Shown here: piece after piece, positions 40,956-49,548 of the stretch
Position numbering within the stretch: position 1 is the first letter of the stretch
Layout: every line of letters begins with the position of its first letter
DNA from: Rhodocyclaceae bacterium
Lineage (GTDB): Bacteria > Pseudomonadota > Gammaproteobacteria > Burkholderiales > Rhodocyclaceae
Length of the DNA stretch: 64,000 nucleotides
NCBI GenBank assembly: GCA_018261935.1
Contig: JAGTRP010000016.1
Coordinates: forward strand, 19,900 to 83,899
Direction: 5' to 3'
The notes under the pieces: model-generated
The model's input: the letters and a program-made list of their open reading frames with translations, nothing else
Told to the model about the DNA's origin: nothing
Database searches by the model: none
Position numbers and translations under genes: made by a program

Positions 40956-40983
40956 GGTTTTTCTGCTCACGCCTGCGCGCGCA

Positions 40984-40997
40984 CGCGTGTACACGCG
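40984..40997. repeat. 14-bp palindrome CGCGTGTACACGCG
   Basis: A perfect palindrome embedded in an alternating GC-rich tract directly after the iterons. It may be a protein-binding site or a cruciform. Confidence 0.45.
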
Positions 40998-41092
40998 CGA
41001 GGGACTTTTCCCTTTCTCGCCCTGTACTGGCTCTTGCTAAAGCCAAGTCTCGATGGTTGCCCGAACGTATCCAACCGAATACACTCATAAGC

Positions 41093-41388
41093 ATGTATTC
41101 GATCCAACAGACCGAGACGTTCGCGAAGTGGCTTTCCGGACTGCGCGACTTGCGGGCCCGAGCTCGCATCGTCGCCGGGTCCGCCAGGCCGAACACGGCA
41201 ACCTTGGCGACACCAAATCCGTTGGCGGTGGCGTTTCGGAAATGCGGATCGATGTTGGGGCGGGGTATCGCCTGTACTACACCCGGCGCGGCGACATCCT
41301 GGTCATCCTCCTGGTCGGCGGCGACAAGTCGACCCAGGACAAGGATATCCGGCGTGCCCAGGCGATGCTGGGGGAACTGGAGGAATGA
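41093..41388 (+). pseudogene. HI1419-type (RelE/ParE-like) toxin gene with a frameshift
   Basis: Two overlapping frames together give a complete addiction-module toxin. The first frame from ATG 41093 reads MYSIQQTETFAKWLSGLRDL; a second frame supplies RQAEHGNLGDTKSVGGGVSE and MRIDVGAGYRLYYTRRGDIL to the end at 41388. The break is near 41174-41179, where one base (a C in the CCGGG run) appears to be missing. The antitoxin gene follows after 3 bases and is intact, so the toxin is probably inactivated, or the base is a sequencing error. Confidence 0.75.
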
Positions 41389-41391
41389 ACC

Positions 41392-41685
41392 ATGGCTGAG
41401 AAACTGACCCCATTCGACGCTTCGGAATATCTCGACAGCGACGAGGCGATTTCCGAATACCTGACGGCAGCGCTCGAAGCCGACGATCCAGACCTGTTGC
41501 TGGCCGCCCTTGGCGACATCGCCAAGGCCCGCGGGATGAGCCAGATCGCCAAGGAGACCGGACTTGGCCGTGAAAGCCTTTACAAAGCCCTGGCCCCCGG
41601 CGCCAAACCGCGCTTTGACACGATCCTCAAGGTCATGCACGCCCTTGGGGTCAGGCTGGAGGCTTCACCCGTTCAGCACGCCTAG
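41392..41685 (+). CDS. Addiction module antidote protein (HI1420 type)
   Basis: The 97-residue protein has the family's opening LTPFDASEYLDSDEAISEYL and a C-terminal Xre-like helix-turn-helix (ARGMSQIAKETGLGRESLYK ... FDTILKVMHALGVRL). It binds its toxin and the promoter. It is intact, although the upstream toxin is frameshifted. The pair lies at the right end of the satellite. Confidence 0.88.
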   Translation: MAEKLTPFDASEYLDSDEAISEYLTAALEADDPDLLLAALGDIAKARGMSQIAKETGLGRESLYKALAPGAKPRFDTILKVMHALGVRLEASPVQHA

Positions 41686-41770
41686 CGAAAAGGTTCAGGG
41701 GGTATTTCTGGGGGTATATTCCTCGCGGCGTTTTCGCAATACCGCACGAGGCAGGCAATAGCCGGCACAA

Positions 41771-41788
41771 TTCGATTCCTGTCGAGGG
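41771..41788. repeat. Right attachment core of the satellite
   Basis: The exact 18-bp copy of the tRNA-Arg 3' end at 28174-28191. It is followed by ACCA instead of GACCA, so one G of the acceptor stem is missing. No tRNA can be formed here. Confidence 0.85.
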
Positions 41789-41830
41789 ACCAAAGCCGCA
41801 ACCGCAACGAACAGGCCCGCCGCAGCGGCG

Positions 41831-42307
41831 CTAAGAAGCCCCTTCCATCTGCATCTGCAGATAGTTCTGCAACCCAAGCTCGCCCACCAGGGCGATCTGG
41901 GTTTCCAACCAGTCGATGTGCCCTTCGGTCTCCGCCAGGATTCCCTTCAGCAGATCCCGGGAAACGAAATCCCGGGCGCCCTCGCAATAGGCAACGCCAT
42001 CCACCAGGTCGGCACGGGCCGCGTATTCGGCCTTGAGGTCCCCATCCAGGCACTCCGGCACGCTCTCCCCCACCAGGAGCTTGTGGAAGTTGTGCATATT
42101 GGGCCGCCCTTCCAGGAAAAGGATGCGCTCGATGAGGCGGTCGGCGTGCCGCATCTCCTCGATGGATTCGTCGTATTCCCGCTTGCCCAGCCGGACGAGG
42201 CCCCAATGCCTGTACATCCGGGCATGGAGAAAGTACTGGTTGACGGCGGTGAGCTCATCGGCCAGCTGGCGATTGAGCAGCTGCAGAACTTTAGGGTCGC
42301 CTTTCAT
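41831..42307 (-). CDS. bfr: Bacterioferritin
   Basis: This 158-residue ferritin-like protein has the full ferroxidase set: Glu18, Glu51 and His54 (EEMRH), Glu94 and the Glu127/His130 pair (ETEGHIDW), and the heme ligand Met52. It forms 24-mer shells that oxidise and store iron. It is the first core gene right of the satellite, monocistronic, divergent from the methyltransferase gene. Confidence 0.95.
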   Translation of the reverse strand: MKGDPKVLQLLNRQLADELTAVNQYFLHARMYRHWGLVRLGKREYDESIEEMRHADRLIERILFLEGRPNMHNFHKLLVGESVPECLDGDLKAEYAARADLVDGVAYCEGARDFVSRDLLKGILAETEGHIDWLETQIALVGELGLQNYLQMQMEGAS

Positions 42308-42414
42308 GCTGCCTCCGGAATCGGGTCGCTTCCATGAGACAGCGGCAATCGGCAGCCGTTTTCATTCCCTCGCCCGGGTCCGGGGCGCCGGACACCGCCT
42401 TTATAATGTCGCCC

Positions 42415-43194
42415 ATGCTGTCAAGAAACTCCCGTAGCAATCTCCACGCCGTCGATATCAGCGAAAAGTCCGGCGTCCGTTACCTGCATTTCGGCTCCGA
42501 CTGGGTCCAGGGCGCCATGCGCATCGCCCGCCCCTGGGCGCTGGAACTGGCCTACACCCGTGAAATGATGGCCGCCCTGCTGCTGCGGCCGGATACGGGC
42601 TGGCCCCGCCGGGCACTGCTCATCGGCCTGGGGGCCGGCTCCCTGGCCCGGTTCATTTACCGTCACCTGCCGGACTGCCGCATGACGGTGGTGGAAATCA
42701 ACCCCCAGGTGGAGATGATCGCCCGCCAGTATTTCAACCTGCCCGACGACCCCAAGCGCCTGCGCATCGTCATCGGCGACGGCGCCGAATACATGCTGCA
42801 GGGTGGCGACACCTACGATCTCATCCTCAACGACGGCTTCGACCCCGACGCCCGGGCCGGCGCCCTCGACACCCTGCCCTTCTATCAGGCCTGCCGCGCC
42901 CGCCTCGGGGACCGGGGCCTCCTGTCGGTCAATCTCCTCGGCCGCAACCGCGGCGCCCAGGCCAGTGCCGACCGCATCGGCCAGGCTTTCGACGGGCGCG
43001 CCATCCTCTTTCCCTCCTGCGACAGCGGCAATGCCATCGCCTTTGCCGCCGCCGGCGAACCAGTCGCCACTTCCCTGGAAGAGATGCGGGAACACGCCGT
43101 CGAACTGCGGAAAACCACCGGCCTCGATCTCCTGCCGGCGGTTAGCCGGCTGCAGCTGACAAAATCCCTGCCGGGCGGCAAACTGCTCCTCTAG
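42415..43194 (+). CDS. Spermidine-synthase-like SAM-dependent protein
   Basis: This protein of about 259 residues has the Rossmann SAM/dcSAM-binding core: ALLIGLGAGSLARFIYRHLP (motif I), VVEINPQVEMIARQYF (motif II acidic), and IVIGDGAEYM. It matches the spermidine-synthase-like class of methyltransferases more than true SpeE, because the polyamine site Asp-Asp segment is replaced by LILNDGFDPDARAG. An ATG at 42406 is an alternative start. It is divergent from bfr. Confidence 0.75.
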   Translation: MLSRNSRSNLHAVDISEKSGVRYLHFGSDWVQGAMRIARPWALELAYTREMMAALLLRPDTGWPRRALLIGLGAGSLARFIYRHLPDCRMTVVEINPQVEMIARQYFNLPDDPKRLRIVIGDGAEYMLQGGDTYDLILNDGFDPDARAGALDTLPFYQACRARLGDRGLLSVNLLGRNRGAQASADRIGQAFDGRAILFPSCDSGNAIAFAAAGEPVATSLEEMREHAVELRKTTGLDLLPAVSRLQLTKSLPGGKLLL

Positions 43195-43349
43195 CCGCCA
43201 TACATTGAACCCCCTCTTGAATTTGCGGTCGCACAGGCTAGAACGAATAGTGTTCGGTCGCCGGGAAACCCATGCCGGGACCGAACGGAATCCTCTAGGC
43301 GTGGCCATGGGGAAATAGCTAGAACCATTCCACACTTACGGAGGCAATG

Positions 43350-43628
43350 ATGCTGGCAATGCAAGACCTGCTGGACTATTGCGATCTCGATGAGGGAGAA
43401 ATCGAGGCCATCGCTGAACACGAGCATGTGCCACTTGCCATCGCGGCTGAGATGAGTGAGTCCTTGTTGAGTTCGCCCGAAGGGGTGTGCAGACTGCACA
43501 CGATGATTGCGGAAAACATGGAACGCGCCGTGAAACACGGCCGGTTCAACCATGTCAAGGAGCTGGAAACCATCTATCAGCATTTGCAGCGGACCCACCC
43601 GCTACCCGCTTCCCGAATGCACGCCTGA
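43350..43628 (+). CDS. Small conserved-looking helical protein
   Basis: This 92-residue acidic helical protein begins MLAMQDLLDYCDLDEGEIEA and contains HVPLAIAAEMSESLL and LHTMIAENMERAVKHGRFN. The GGAGG ribosome site (43340-43344) favours this ATG over the one 3 bases earlier. There is no recognised domain. A strong terminator follows. Confidence 0.6.
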   Translation: MLAMQDLLDYCDLDEGEIEAIAEHEHVPLAIAAEMSESLLSSPEGVCRLHTMIAENMERAVKHGRFNHVKELETIYQHLQRTHPLPASRMHA

Positions 43629-43653
43629 GCCTTTTTCGGGAGGATGGGCCCAT

Positions 43654-43684
43654 AAGGCCCGGCTCCGCAGCCGGGCCTTTCATT
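43654..43684 (+). terminator. Intrinsic terminator
   Basis: An 11-bp stem AAGGCCCGGCT (43654-43664 with 43669-43679), loop CCGC, followed by a short T-rich tail. It ends the small gene. Confidence 0.85.
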
Positions 43685-43694
43685 GGGTACTTTT

Positions 43695-44360
43695 CTAGAC
43701 TTTCTCCAGTTGTCCGAAGCCGTGTTCGACGGCATAGACCGCCGCCTGCACCCGGCTGGAGAGATTGAGCTTCTTGAAAATGTTCTGGACGTGGATCTTG
43801 ACCGTGCTTTCGGCCAGATCGAGGGCACGGGCGATTTCCTTGTTGCTCTCGCCCCGGGCCAGGCAGCCGAGAATTTCCCTTTCCCGCGGCGACAGCTTTT
43901 CCTTCTCCACCGCCACCGGCGCCGCCTGGCTCTGGCTGCGGACGCCCTGGATGAGCTTGGCCGTCATCTGGGGCGAAATGATGGATTCTCCCCGGGCCGC
44001 CCGGCGGATGGCGTCCACCAGGGTTTCGGTCTCGATATTCTTGAGCAGGTATCCGGTGGCCCCGGCCTTCAAGGTCTCCAGGAGGTCTTCGGCGTCTTCC
44101 GAAACGGTGAGCATGAGAACATGGGTGCTCGGCACCTCCTCGACGATGAGCTTCACCGCTTCCCGGCCGCTGATGCCGGGCATATGCACATCCAGGAGCA
44201 CCACGTCGGGCTGCAGGGACTTGGCCCGCTTGATGCCTTCCAGCCCGTCCCCGGCCTCCTCCACGATCTCGAATTCGTCATGCCGCTGCAGCAGGGACTT
44301 GATGCCGCTGCGAAAGAGGGTGTGGTCGTCCACGATCAGCACCCGGATCTTGCCGTTCAT
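43695..44360 (-). CDS. narL: NarL-type response regulator
   Basis: This 221-residue protein has a receiver domain (1-120) with phospho-acceptor Asp57 in VVLLDVHMPG, and a C-terminal LuxR/NarL helix-turn-helix (KLSPREREILGCLARG, SNKEIARALDLAESTVKIHV). It directly follows a NarX-like kinase with no gap, so it is the cognate regulator, probably controlling nitrate/nitrite-responsive genes. Confidence 0.85.
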   Translation of the reverse strand: MNGKIRVLIVDDHTLFRSGIKSLLQRHDEFEIVEEAGDGLEGIKRAKSLQPDVVLLDVHMPGISGREAVKLIVEEVPSTHVLMLTVSEDAEDLLETLKAGATGYLLKNIETETLVDAIRRAARGESIISPQMTAKLIQGVRSQSQAAPVAVEKEKLSPREREILGCLARGESNKEIARALDLAESTVKIHVQNIFKKLNLSSRVQAAVYAVEHGFGQLEKV

Positions 44361-46304
44361 TTATGCCTCCTCCTTGGTTAGACGGGGCAGGGACAGGACC
44401 ACCCGGGTGCCCTTCCCCGGCGCCGATGTGAGCAGGCACTCCCCGCCGATGCGGAAGGCCCGCTCCTTCATGATCTTGAGTCCGACATGGCGGTCCGAGG
44501 CCACGGCCGGATGGGTGGCCGGATCGAAGCCGACCCCGTCGTCCCGGACCTCGATGACCACGCCGCCGACGCTACGCTCCACCTTCACCATCACCTTGGC
44601 GGCCCGGGCGTGCTTGCGGATATTGGAAAGGGACTCCTGCACGATATGCAGCACCTGGATCTCGTCTTCGGGCTCCAGGGGAATGCCAGTGCCGACGCAA
44701 TCCAACTCGGTGCGGATGCCGGTCTGCCCCTCGAACCTCTCCAGGGCGGAGAGGATGGCCGCGTCCAGGTCGGCATGGTGGACCCGGGTGCGGAAATGGA
44801 CCAGCAGCTCGCGGACGTCGTCATAGCTTTCCTGCACCCCCTCCCGGATGTGGGCGGCGGTGTCGAGGGCCTCGTCGATATTCTTCTTCTTGAGGGAATC
44901 CTGGAGCAGCTGGGCCTGGATATTGAGAAAGGCCAGCCCCTGGGCGATGGAGTCGTGGAGCTCCTGGGCCAGCAGGTTGCGCTCCTCGGACACCGCCAGC
45001 TCCTTCTCCCGGGCGCGCAGCCGCTGGTTTTCCACCGCCACCCCGAGATGCTGCCCCAGGGTTTCCAGGAGGTGGACTTCCTGTGGACTGAACCGGCGCG
45101 GCCCATCGAAATAAAGGTTGAAGAGCCCCAGGGTCTGCTTGTTGTGCTTGATGGTGAAGGCCGTGGCGGTGCGGAAACCCTCCCGGACGCAGGTCTTCAG
45201 CACCAGCCCCGGCGGCGGCTTGCCGGTGTCGGCCATCATCGAGGCCCCCTGCTGCATGGCCTCGCCGCACAGGCACTGGCCGCAGGGCAGCGCCAGCTCG
45301 TTGGCGACGAAGTCCTCCGACAGTCCCTCATGGCTCACCATGAAGAGGACTTCGCTATCGGGGGAAGACAGCCGCACCGCCCCGGCCCGTGCCCCCATGG
45401 CCGCCTTCATGCGCTGCAGGAAGCCCTTGCAGAGGTCTTCGATATCCCCCGGCTCATTGAGAAAGGCGGCTGTCCCGTAAAGGACCTCCAGTTCCTGGTT
45501 CTTTTCGGCGAGGCTGCGGGTCTTGTTCTCGACCCGCTCCTCCAGGGTGGCGTAAACCTCCTGGAGGTGCCCGGCCATGCGGTTGAAGCCGCTGGCCAGG
45601 ACCCCGAATTCGTCCCGGGTCTCCACCGGCAGGCGGACAGTCAGGTCATTGCCGGCCATGCGGCGGATACCGTCGTGGAGATGGTTCACCGGACGGATCA
45701 CCAGAACGAAGAAAAAGCGGATGAGGATGGCGGTGCCGATAACGGCCAGCACCGCCAGGACTATCTGGAACGTCCGCAGCAGGTTGGTGTTGAAGGCGAA
45801 ATTGCTTTCCATACTCAGCACCAGGTCGTTGATGTCGGCCACGAAACGCACCAAGGCGCCATCGTAGCGGGCTGCCGCGGCCTCCCGTTCGGAGGGGCCG
45901 GAGGCTTCCAGGTAGTCGAGCAATATCGGCTTGATGCTGCTGTTCCATTTTTCCTTCAGGGCCCGCACCCCCTGATAAACCGCCGCATCCCGGGGCGGCG
46001 ACAGGGGCCGGAGCGGATCGCCCCGCTCCAGGTCCAGCAGGACCTTGTCGAAACGCTCTATCTCGGCGCTGATTTCGGAAGCCCTCATGGCGGCCTGGTT
46101 CGGATCATCCTTCCCCTGCCCGAGCAGATGGCCGATGCGATAGGAGCGCATGCGCTGGCTGCCGGCGTCGTTGATGGCCGCCGCCCCGCCCTCCAGCTGC
46201 CAGGAGACAAGCAGGGTCATGCCGATGGCCGTGATGGCGCATAGGAAGAAAATCACCAGCATGCCGATGATTTTATTGGAAAGTCTCCGTGGGCTGGCTG
46301 GCAT
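44361..46304 (-). CDS. narX: NarX-type nitrate/nitrite sensor histidine kinase
   Basis: This protein of about 647 residues has two membrane helices flanking a periplasmic sensor whose P-box-like segment INDAGSQRMRSYRIGHLL matches the NarX nitrate-binding sequence. HAMP, a GAF-like central region, HisKA_3 with the phosphorylated His in ELHDSIAQGLAFL, and HATPase_c follow. I start at MPASPRRLS just before the first helix; longer forms add no family features. The narL gene begins one base after the stop. Confidence 0.85.
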   Translation of the reverse strand: MPASPRRLSNKIIGMLVIFFLCAITAIGMTLLVSWQLEGGAAAINDAGSQRMRSYRIGHLLGQGKDDPNQAAMRASEISAEIERFDKVLLDLERGDPLRPLSPPRDAAVYQGVRALKEKWNSSIKPILLDYLEASGPSEREAAAARYDGALVRFVADINDLVLSMESNFAFNTNLLRTFQIVLAVLAVIGTAILIRFFFVLVIRPVNHLHDGIRRMAGNDLTVRLPVETRDEFGVLASGFNRMAGHLQEVYATLEERVENKTRSLAEKNQELEVLYGTAAFLNEPGDIEDLCKGFLQRMKAAMGARAGAVRLSSPDSEVLFMVSHEGLSEDFVANELALPCGQCLCGEAMQQGASMMADTGKPPPGLVLKTCVREGFRTATAFTIKHNKQTLGLFNLYFDGPRRFSPQEVHLLETLGQHLGVAVENQRLRAREKELAVSEERNLLAQELHDSIAQGLAFLNIQAQLLQDSLKKKNIDEALDTAAHIREGVQESYDDVRELLVHFRTRVHHADLDAAILSALERFEGQTGIRTELDCVGTGIPLEPEDEIQVLHIVQESLSNIRKHARAAKVMVKVERSVGGVVIEVRDDGVGFDPATHPAVASDRHVGLKIMKERAFRIGGECLLTSAPGKGTRVVLSLPRLTKEEA

Positions 46305-46595
46305 GGAACACCCTACCTGTTGGCTCGATGCCAGAACATATCGCCCCAGGCAATACCCCGCAAGCATGAAGATCAAATCCCGGAAAAAGCCCTCGCCATG
46401 GCCGGCGGGTATCCCCTGTAACCGCCGCTTTCTCCAGGCCTTCGTCATGGAACTGGACGACGTCATACCGGGAAGTTACAGGCTTCACCGCCTTCCTCGG
46501 CCTATGCCCCCGTGCTCAAATTGATCCGCGTCTCCAAAGCCGATGCGCCCCCACCGCCCCGCTGCGCCCCGAAGACTGCCGAAAGCCACTGCCCC
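46305..46595. other. Divergent intergenic region between narX and the PBP-like gene
   Basis: About 290 bases hold the divergent promoters. I see no RNA gene or repeat; an upstream extension of the narX frame is a shadow. Confidence 0.4.
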
Positions 46596-47045
46596 ATGCC
46601 CTATCGACCGATGAGAATCCGCTTCCAGCCCCTGATTGCCGCCCTCGCCGGCCTGGCGGCTACCGGCCTGTCCATCGCCGGCCCGGAGGTGGTCCTGGTG
46701 GCCAGCAAGCGTTCGCCGGTGGGGCAAATGGCGGTCGCCGAAGCCCGCAACCTGTTTCTCGGCCTGCCGGTCGGGGTCGGCGGACAGGCGCTGAAGCCGG
46801 TTCGCAATACCGCCGACGGGGTGGTGACGGAAGCCTTCATGCAGCGGGTGATGTTCATGTCCGCCGAGGACTACGAACGCCAGATCCGGACGAGGGTCAC
46901 CCGGAGCGGCGGCAGCCGGCCCGCCGCCTATGGGGATTTGACCGAGGTAACCACAGTCCTGCAGCGGGACCCCCTCGCCGTGACCTACATGGAACGTAGC
47001 CAGGCCAAGCACTCCCCGGGCCTGAAAATCATCGGGGAACCCTGA
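46596..47045 (+). CDS. Secreted periplasmic binding protein-like domain
   Basis: The 149-residue product has a signal peptide (FQPLIAALAGLAATGLSIAG), then a compact PBP-like domain (VLVASKRSPVGQMAVAEARN, YMERSQAKHSPGLKI). It looks like a phosphate/phosphonate-type substrate-binding domain reduced in size. Starts at 46596 or 46611 are possible. It is followed after one base by a GGDEF/EAL sensor, and the pair is likely one operon in which this protein senses a ligand for the sensor. Confidence 0.7.
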   Translation: MPYRPMRIRFQPLIAALAGLAATGLSIAGPEVVLVASKRSPVGQMAVAEARNLFLGLPVGVGGQALKPVRNTADGVVTEAFMQRVMFMSAEDYERQIRTRVTRSGGSRPAAYGDLTEVTTVLQRDPLAVTYMERSQAKHSPGLKIIGEP

Positions 47046-47046
47046 G

Positions 47047-49428
47047 ATGCGACGCCGCCTGCGGGTTTTCATGCGCAGCTATACCGGACGCCTGCTGCTG
47101 GGCGGGCTCCTGATCCATGCCCTCCTGCTGCCCATCCTCTTCTTCGCCCTCCTCACCTACGAAACGAAGGACCACAAAGAGCAGTTCGTCGCCCAGGTCC
47201 GGGAGCGCACCTACCTTTTGTGGCCCGGCCTCGACACCCGCCGCTCGGCCGAAGCCATCGCCCGGTGGGGGGACGAGCTGATACTGAGCGGCCAGGCGGA
47301 CTATGCCGAATACGTCCTTGCCTCCGGCGACACCATGCCGTCCAGCCTCAACGGACGCTCCGAACGCTTCCAGGAGGATCTCTTCTTCGGAGAGCATGGC
47401 GACCATATGTACTACGTCGCCTCACCGCCCAATGCCGACGGCGGGCGGCTGCGCCTGGGGTTCAGCGAACTGGCGGTGGAGGAGGAGCTTCAAAGGAATG
47501 TCCAGTTCTCCCTGGCCCTGATGGCGGCTTACCTGTTCCTCGCGAGCCTGCTCATCGCCTTCTTCGGCGACCGCCTCACCGACGCCATCCTGCGTCTGCA
47601 GGCGGCTACCCGCCGCATTGCCAATGGCGGCATCGACGAGCCGATGATCGTCGACACCAGCGTCAGCGAGATTTCCAGCCTGGCCACCGACCTCGAGCAG
47701 ATGCGGCAGACCCTGGTGCGCCGGGAACACGAAATGGCCCAGCGGGAAGCCCGCCAGCGGGCCGTCCTCGAAACCGCCGCCGAAGGCATCGTCACCGTCA
47801 ATCCCGAGGGCCGTATCGAGAGCTTCAACCGGGCGGCGGAAACGCTTTTCGGCTACACCGCCGCCGAGGCCATGGGGGCATCCTTCACCCGCTTCCTGGC
47901 CCCCGAGGAGGCCGGCAGGTTCTATACCCCCGGCGGCGAGCCGGCCGTCTGCTCCGGCGCCGAGTTCGTCGGCCGCCGCCGCTCCGGGCAGAAATGCCAG
48001 CTCATGCTGTCGGTGAGCGAAGCGGTGGCGGTGGACTCCCGCTGCTTCACCATCTTCATCCAGGACATCAGCGAGCGCCTGGCGTACGAGGCCCAGCTGG
48101 CCCACCAGGCGACCCACGACACCCTCACCGGCCTGCCCAACCGGGCCCTCTACCATGACCGGCTGACCCAGGTGCTGGCCCACGCCCACCGGGAAGAGCA
48201 CATCGTCGGCCTGTTCTTCCTGGATCTCGACCGCTTCAAGTACATCAACGACAGCCTTGGCCACCACATCGGCGATGAGCTGCTGGTGGCCGTCTCCAAG
48301 CGCCTCAAGCACTGCCTGCGCACGGAGGACACCCTGGCCCGCCTGGGGGGCGACGAATTCACCATCATCCTCCCCCACCTGGAACGCCCCACCAATTCCG
48401 TCACCGTCGCCGAAAATATCGTCAAGACCCTGGAAAAGCCCTTCCATATCGGCGGCAAGGAGCTCTTCATCTCCTGCAGCATCGGCATCGCCTTCTTCCC
48501 CTTCGACGGCAAGGAGGCCGCCGAACTGTCCAAGAACGCCGACACCGCCATGTATGCCACCAAGAACCTGGGGGGCCATGGCTTCCAGTTCTATTCCAAG
48601 CCCATGAACGCCACGGCCGCCAGCCGCCTGGAACTGGATTCCAGCCTGCGCTACGCCCTGGAGCGGGGCGAGCTCCTGCTCCACTACCAGCCCCAGGTGG
48701 ACGTCGACAGCCTCAAGATCGTCGGGGTCGAGGCCCTGCTGCGCTGGCAGCACCCGGAACGGGGCCTGGTGCCGCCCTGGGAATTCATCCCCCTGGCCGA
48801 GGAAACCGGGGTCATCATCCCCATCAGCGAATGGGTGCTGGAAACCGCCTGCCGCCAGGGACGGGCCTGGCAGGACGAGGGACTGCCCATTTCCGTAGGC
48901 GTCAACCTCTCCGCCTGCCACTTCAAGGAACCGAACCTTTTCCAGAACATCCGGGACACCCTGAGCAAGACCGGCTTCCAGCCCCGGCTTCTGGACCTGG
49001 AACTGACCGAGAGCATGGTCATGGAGCACTGCGACGAGACCGTCGCCATCCTGCACCAGCTCAAGCAGCTGGGGGTGACCCTGTCCCTGGATGACTTCGG
49101 CACCGGCTACTCGTCCCTCTCCTACCTGAAGCAGTTCCCCATCGATATCCTCAAGATCGACCGCTCCTTCATCCAGGACATCGGGGAAGGCGAGCAGGAC
49201 GGCACTCTGGCCACCACCATCATCGCCATGGCCCGCAGCCTGCGCATGCAGGTCATCGCCGAAGGAGTGGAGACCGATGGCCATCTCGCCTATCTGCGGC
49301 ATCACCGCTGCGACATCTTCCAGGGCTTCTACTTCAGCAAGCCCCTGCCCGCCGACGAGCTCACGGCGCTCCTGCGCAGGCACCTGCAGCCGGAGTCCCC
49401 TGCCCTGCAATTGATGGGCGACGCCTGA
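47047..49428 (+). CDS. Membrane sensor GGDEF-EAL protein with HAMP and PAS
   Basis: The 793-residue protein has a membrane helix (about 15-37), a periplasmic domain (38-150), a second helix (155-175), HAMP (about 175-228), PAS (about 235-340), GGDEF (about 350-510, RLGGDEFTIIL at about 432) and EAL (about 525-780, with VGVEALLRWQHPERG). Both catalytic motifs are intact, so it can make and/or degrade c-di-GMP. It is operonic with the preceding PBP-like gene. Confidence 0.93.
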   Translation: MRRRLRVFMRSYTGRLLLGGLLIHALLLPILFFALLTYETKDHKEQFVAQVRERTYLLWPGLDTRRSAEAIARWGDELILSGQADYAEYVLASGDTMPSSLNGRSERFQEDLFFGEHGDHMYYVASPPNADGGRLRLGFSELAVEEELQRNVQFSLALMAAYLFLASLLIAFFGDRLTDAILRLQAATRRIANGGIDEPMIVDTSVSEISSLATDLEQMRQTLVRREHEMAQREARQRAVLETAAEGIVTVNPEGRIESFNRAAETLFGYTAAEAMGASFTRFLAPEEAGRFYTPGGEPAVCSGAEFVGRRRSGQKCQLMLSVSEAVAVDSRCFTIFIQDISERLAYEAQLAHQATHDTLTGLPNRALYHDRLTQVLAHAHREEHIVGLFFLDLDRFKYINDSLGHHIGDELLVAVSKRLKHCLRTEDTLARLGGDEFTIILPHLERPTNSVTVAENIVKTLEKPFHIGGKELFISCSIGIAFFPFDGKEAAELSKNADTAMYATKNLGGHGFQFYSKPMNATAASRLELDSSLRYALERGELLLHYQPQVDVDSLKIVGVEALLRWQHPERGLVPPWEFIPLAEETGVIIPISEWVLETACRQGRAWQDEGLPISVGVNLSACHFKEPNLFQNIRDTLSKTGFQPRLLDLELTESMVMEHCDETVAILHQLKQLGVTLSLDDFGTGYSSLSYLKQFPIDILKIDRSFIQDIGEGEQDGTLATTIIAMARSLRMQVIAEGVETDGHLAYLRHHRCDIFQGFYFSKPLPADELTALLRRHLQPESPALQLMGDA

Positions 49429-49548
49429 CAGCGGTTGGTTTTCGGGCGGTGCCCCTCTACAATTCCGGGATTGCGGCCGCCGACCCGGCGGTCTATCTCA
49501 ACGGGGCGTGCCGGCCCCCCTGCCCAGGCGGGCAAATCCAGTTTCCCC

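Larger units (their letters stand above)
40507..41092. other. Replication-origin region of the satellite
   Basis: Contains the iteron cluster and a GC-rich palindrome (listed separately) and an AT-rich segment at about 40770-40805. No ORF is credible. The layout, non-coding with inverted iterons next to the replication genes, fits a satellite origin. Confidence 0.6.
28174..41788. mobile_element. P4-like phage satellite integrated in tRNA-Arg, carrying a tail tape-measure cassette
   Basis: A 13.6 kb segment lies between two 18-bp copies of the tRNA-Arg 3' end. Gene content is the P4 satellite set: integrase next to the tRNA, AlpA regulators, Psu-like protein, Ogr/Delta zinc finger, zinc-ribbon/Toprim primase, DUF927 ATPase and an iteron origin. 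Capsid, portal, terminase and lysis genes are absent, so it cannot form particles alone. The unusual part is a P2-type E-E'-T tail cassette (32355-35406). A decayed P2-like prophage is the main alternative, but it would not explain the primase, origin and Psu-like gene. Confidence 0.85.

Noticed and set aside
28174..41788. Interpretation of the tRNA-Arg element as an ordinary decayed P2-like prophage
   Set aside because: It has the P4 primase, iteron origin, AlpA and Psu-like genes, and lacks capsid, terminase and lysis genes; the T gene is intact rather than decayed.
41757..41792. Second tRNA-Arg at the right end of the satellite
   Set aside because: Only the 3' end (T arm and part of the acceptor stem) is present; no anticodon arm exists, so it is an att copy.
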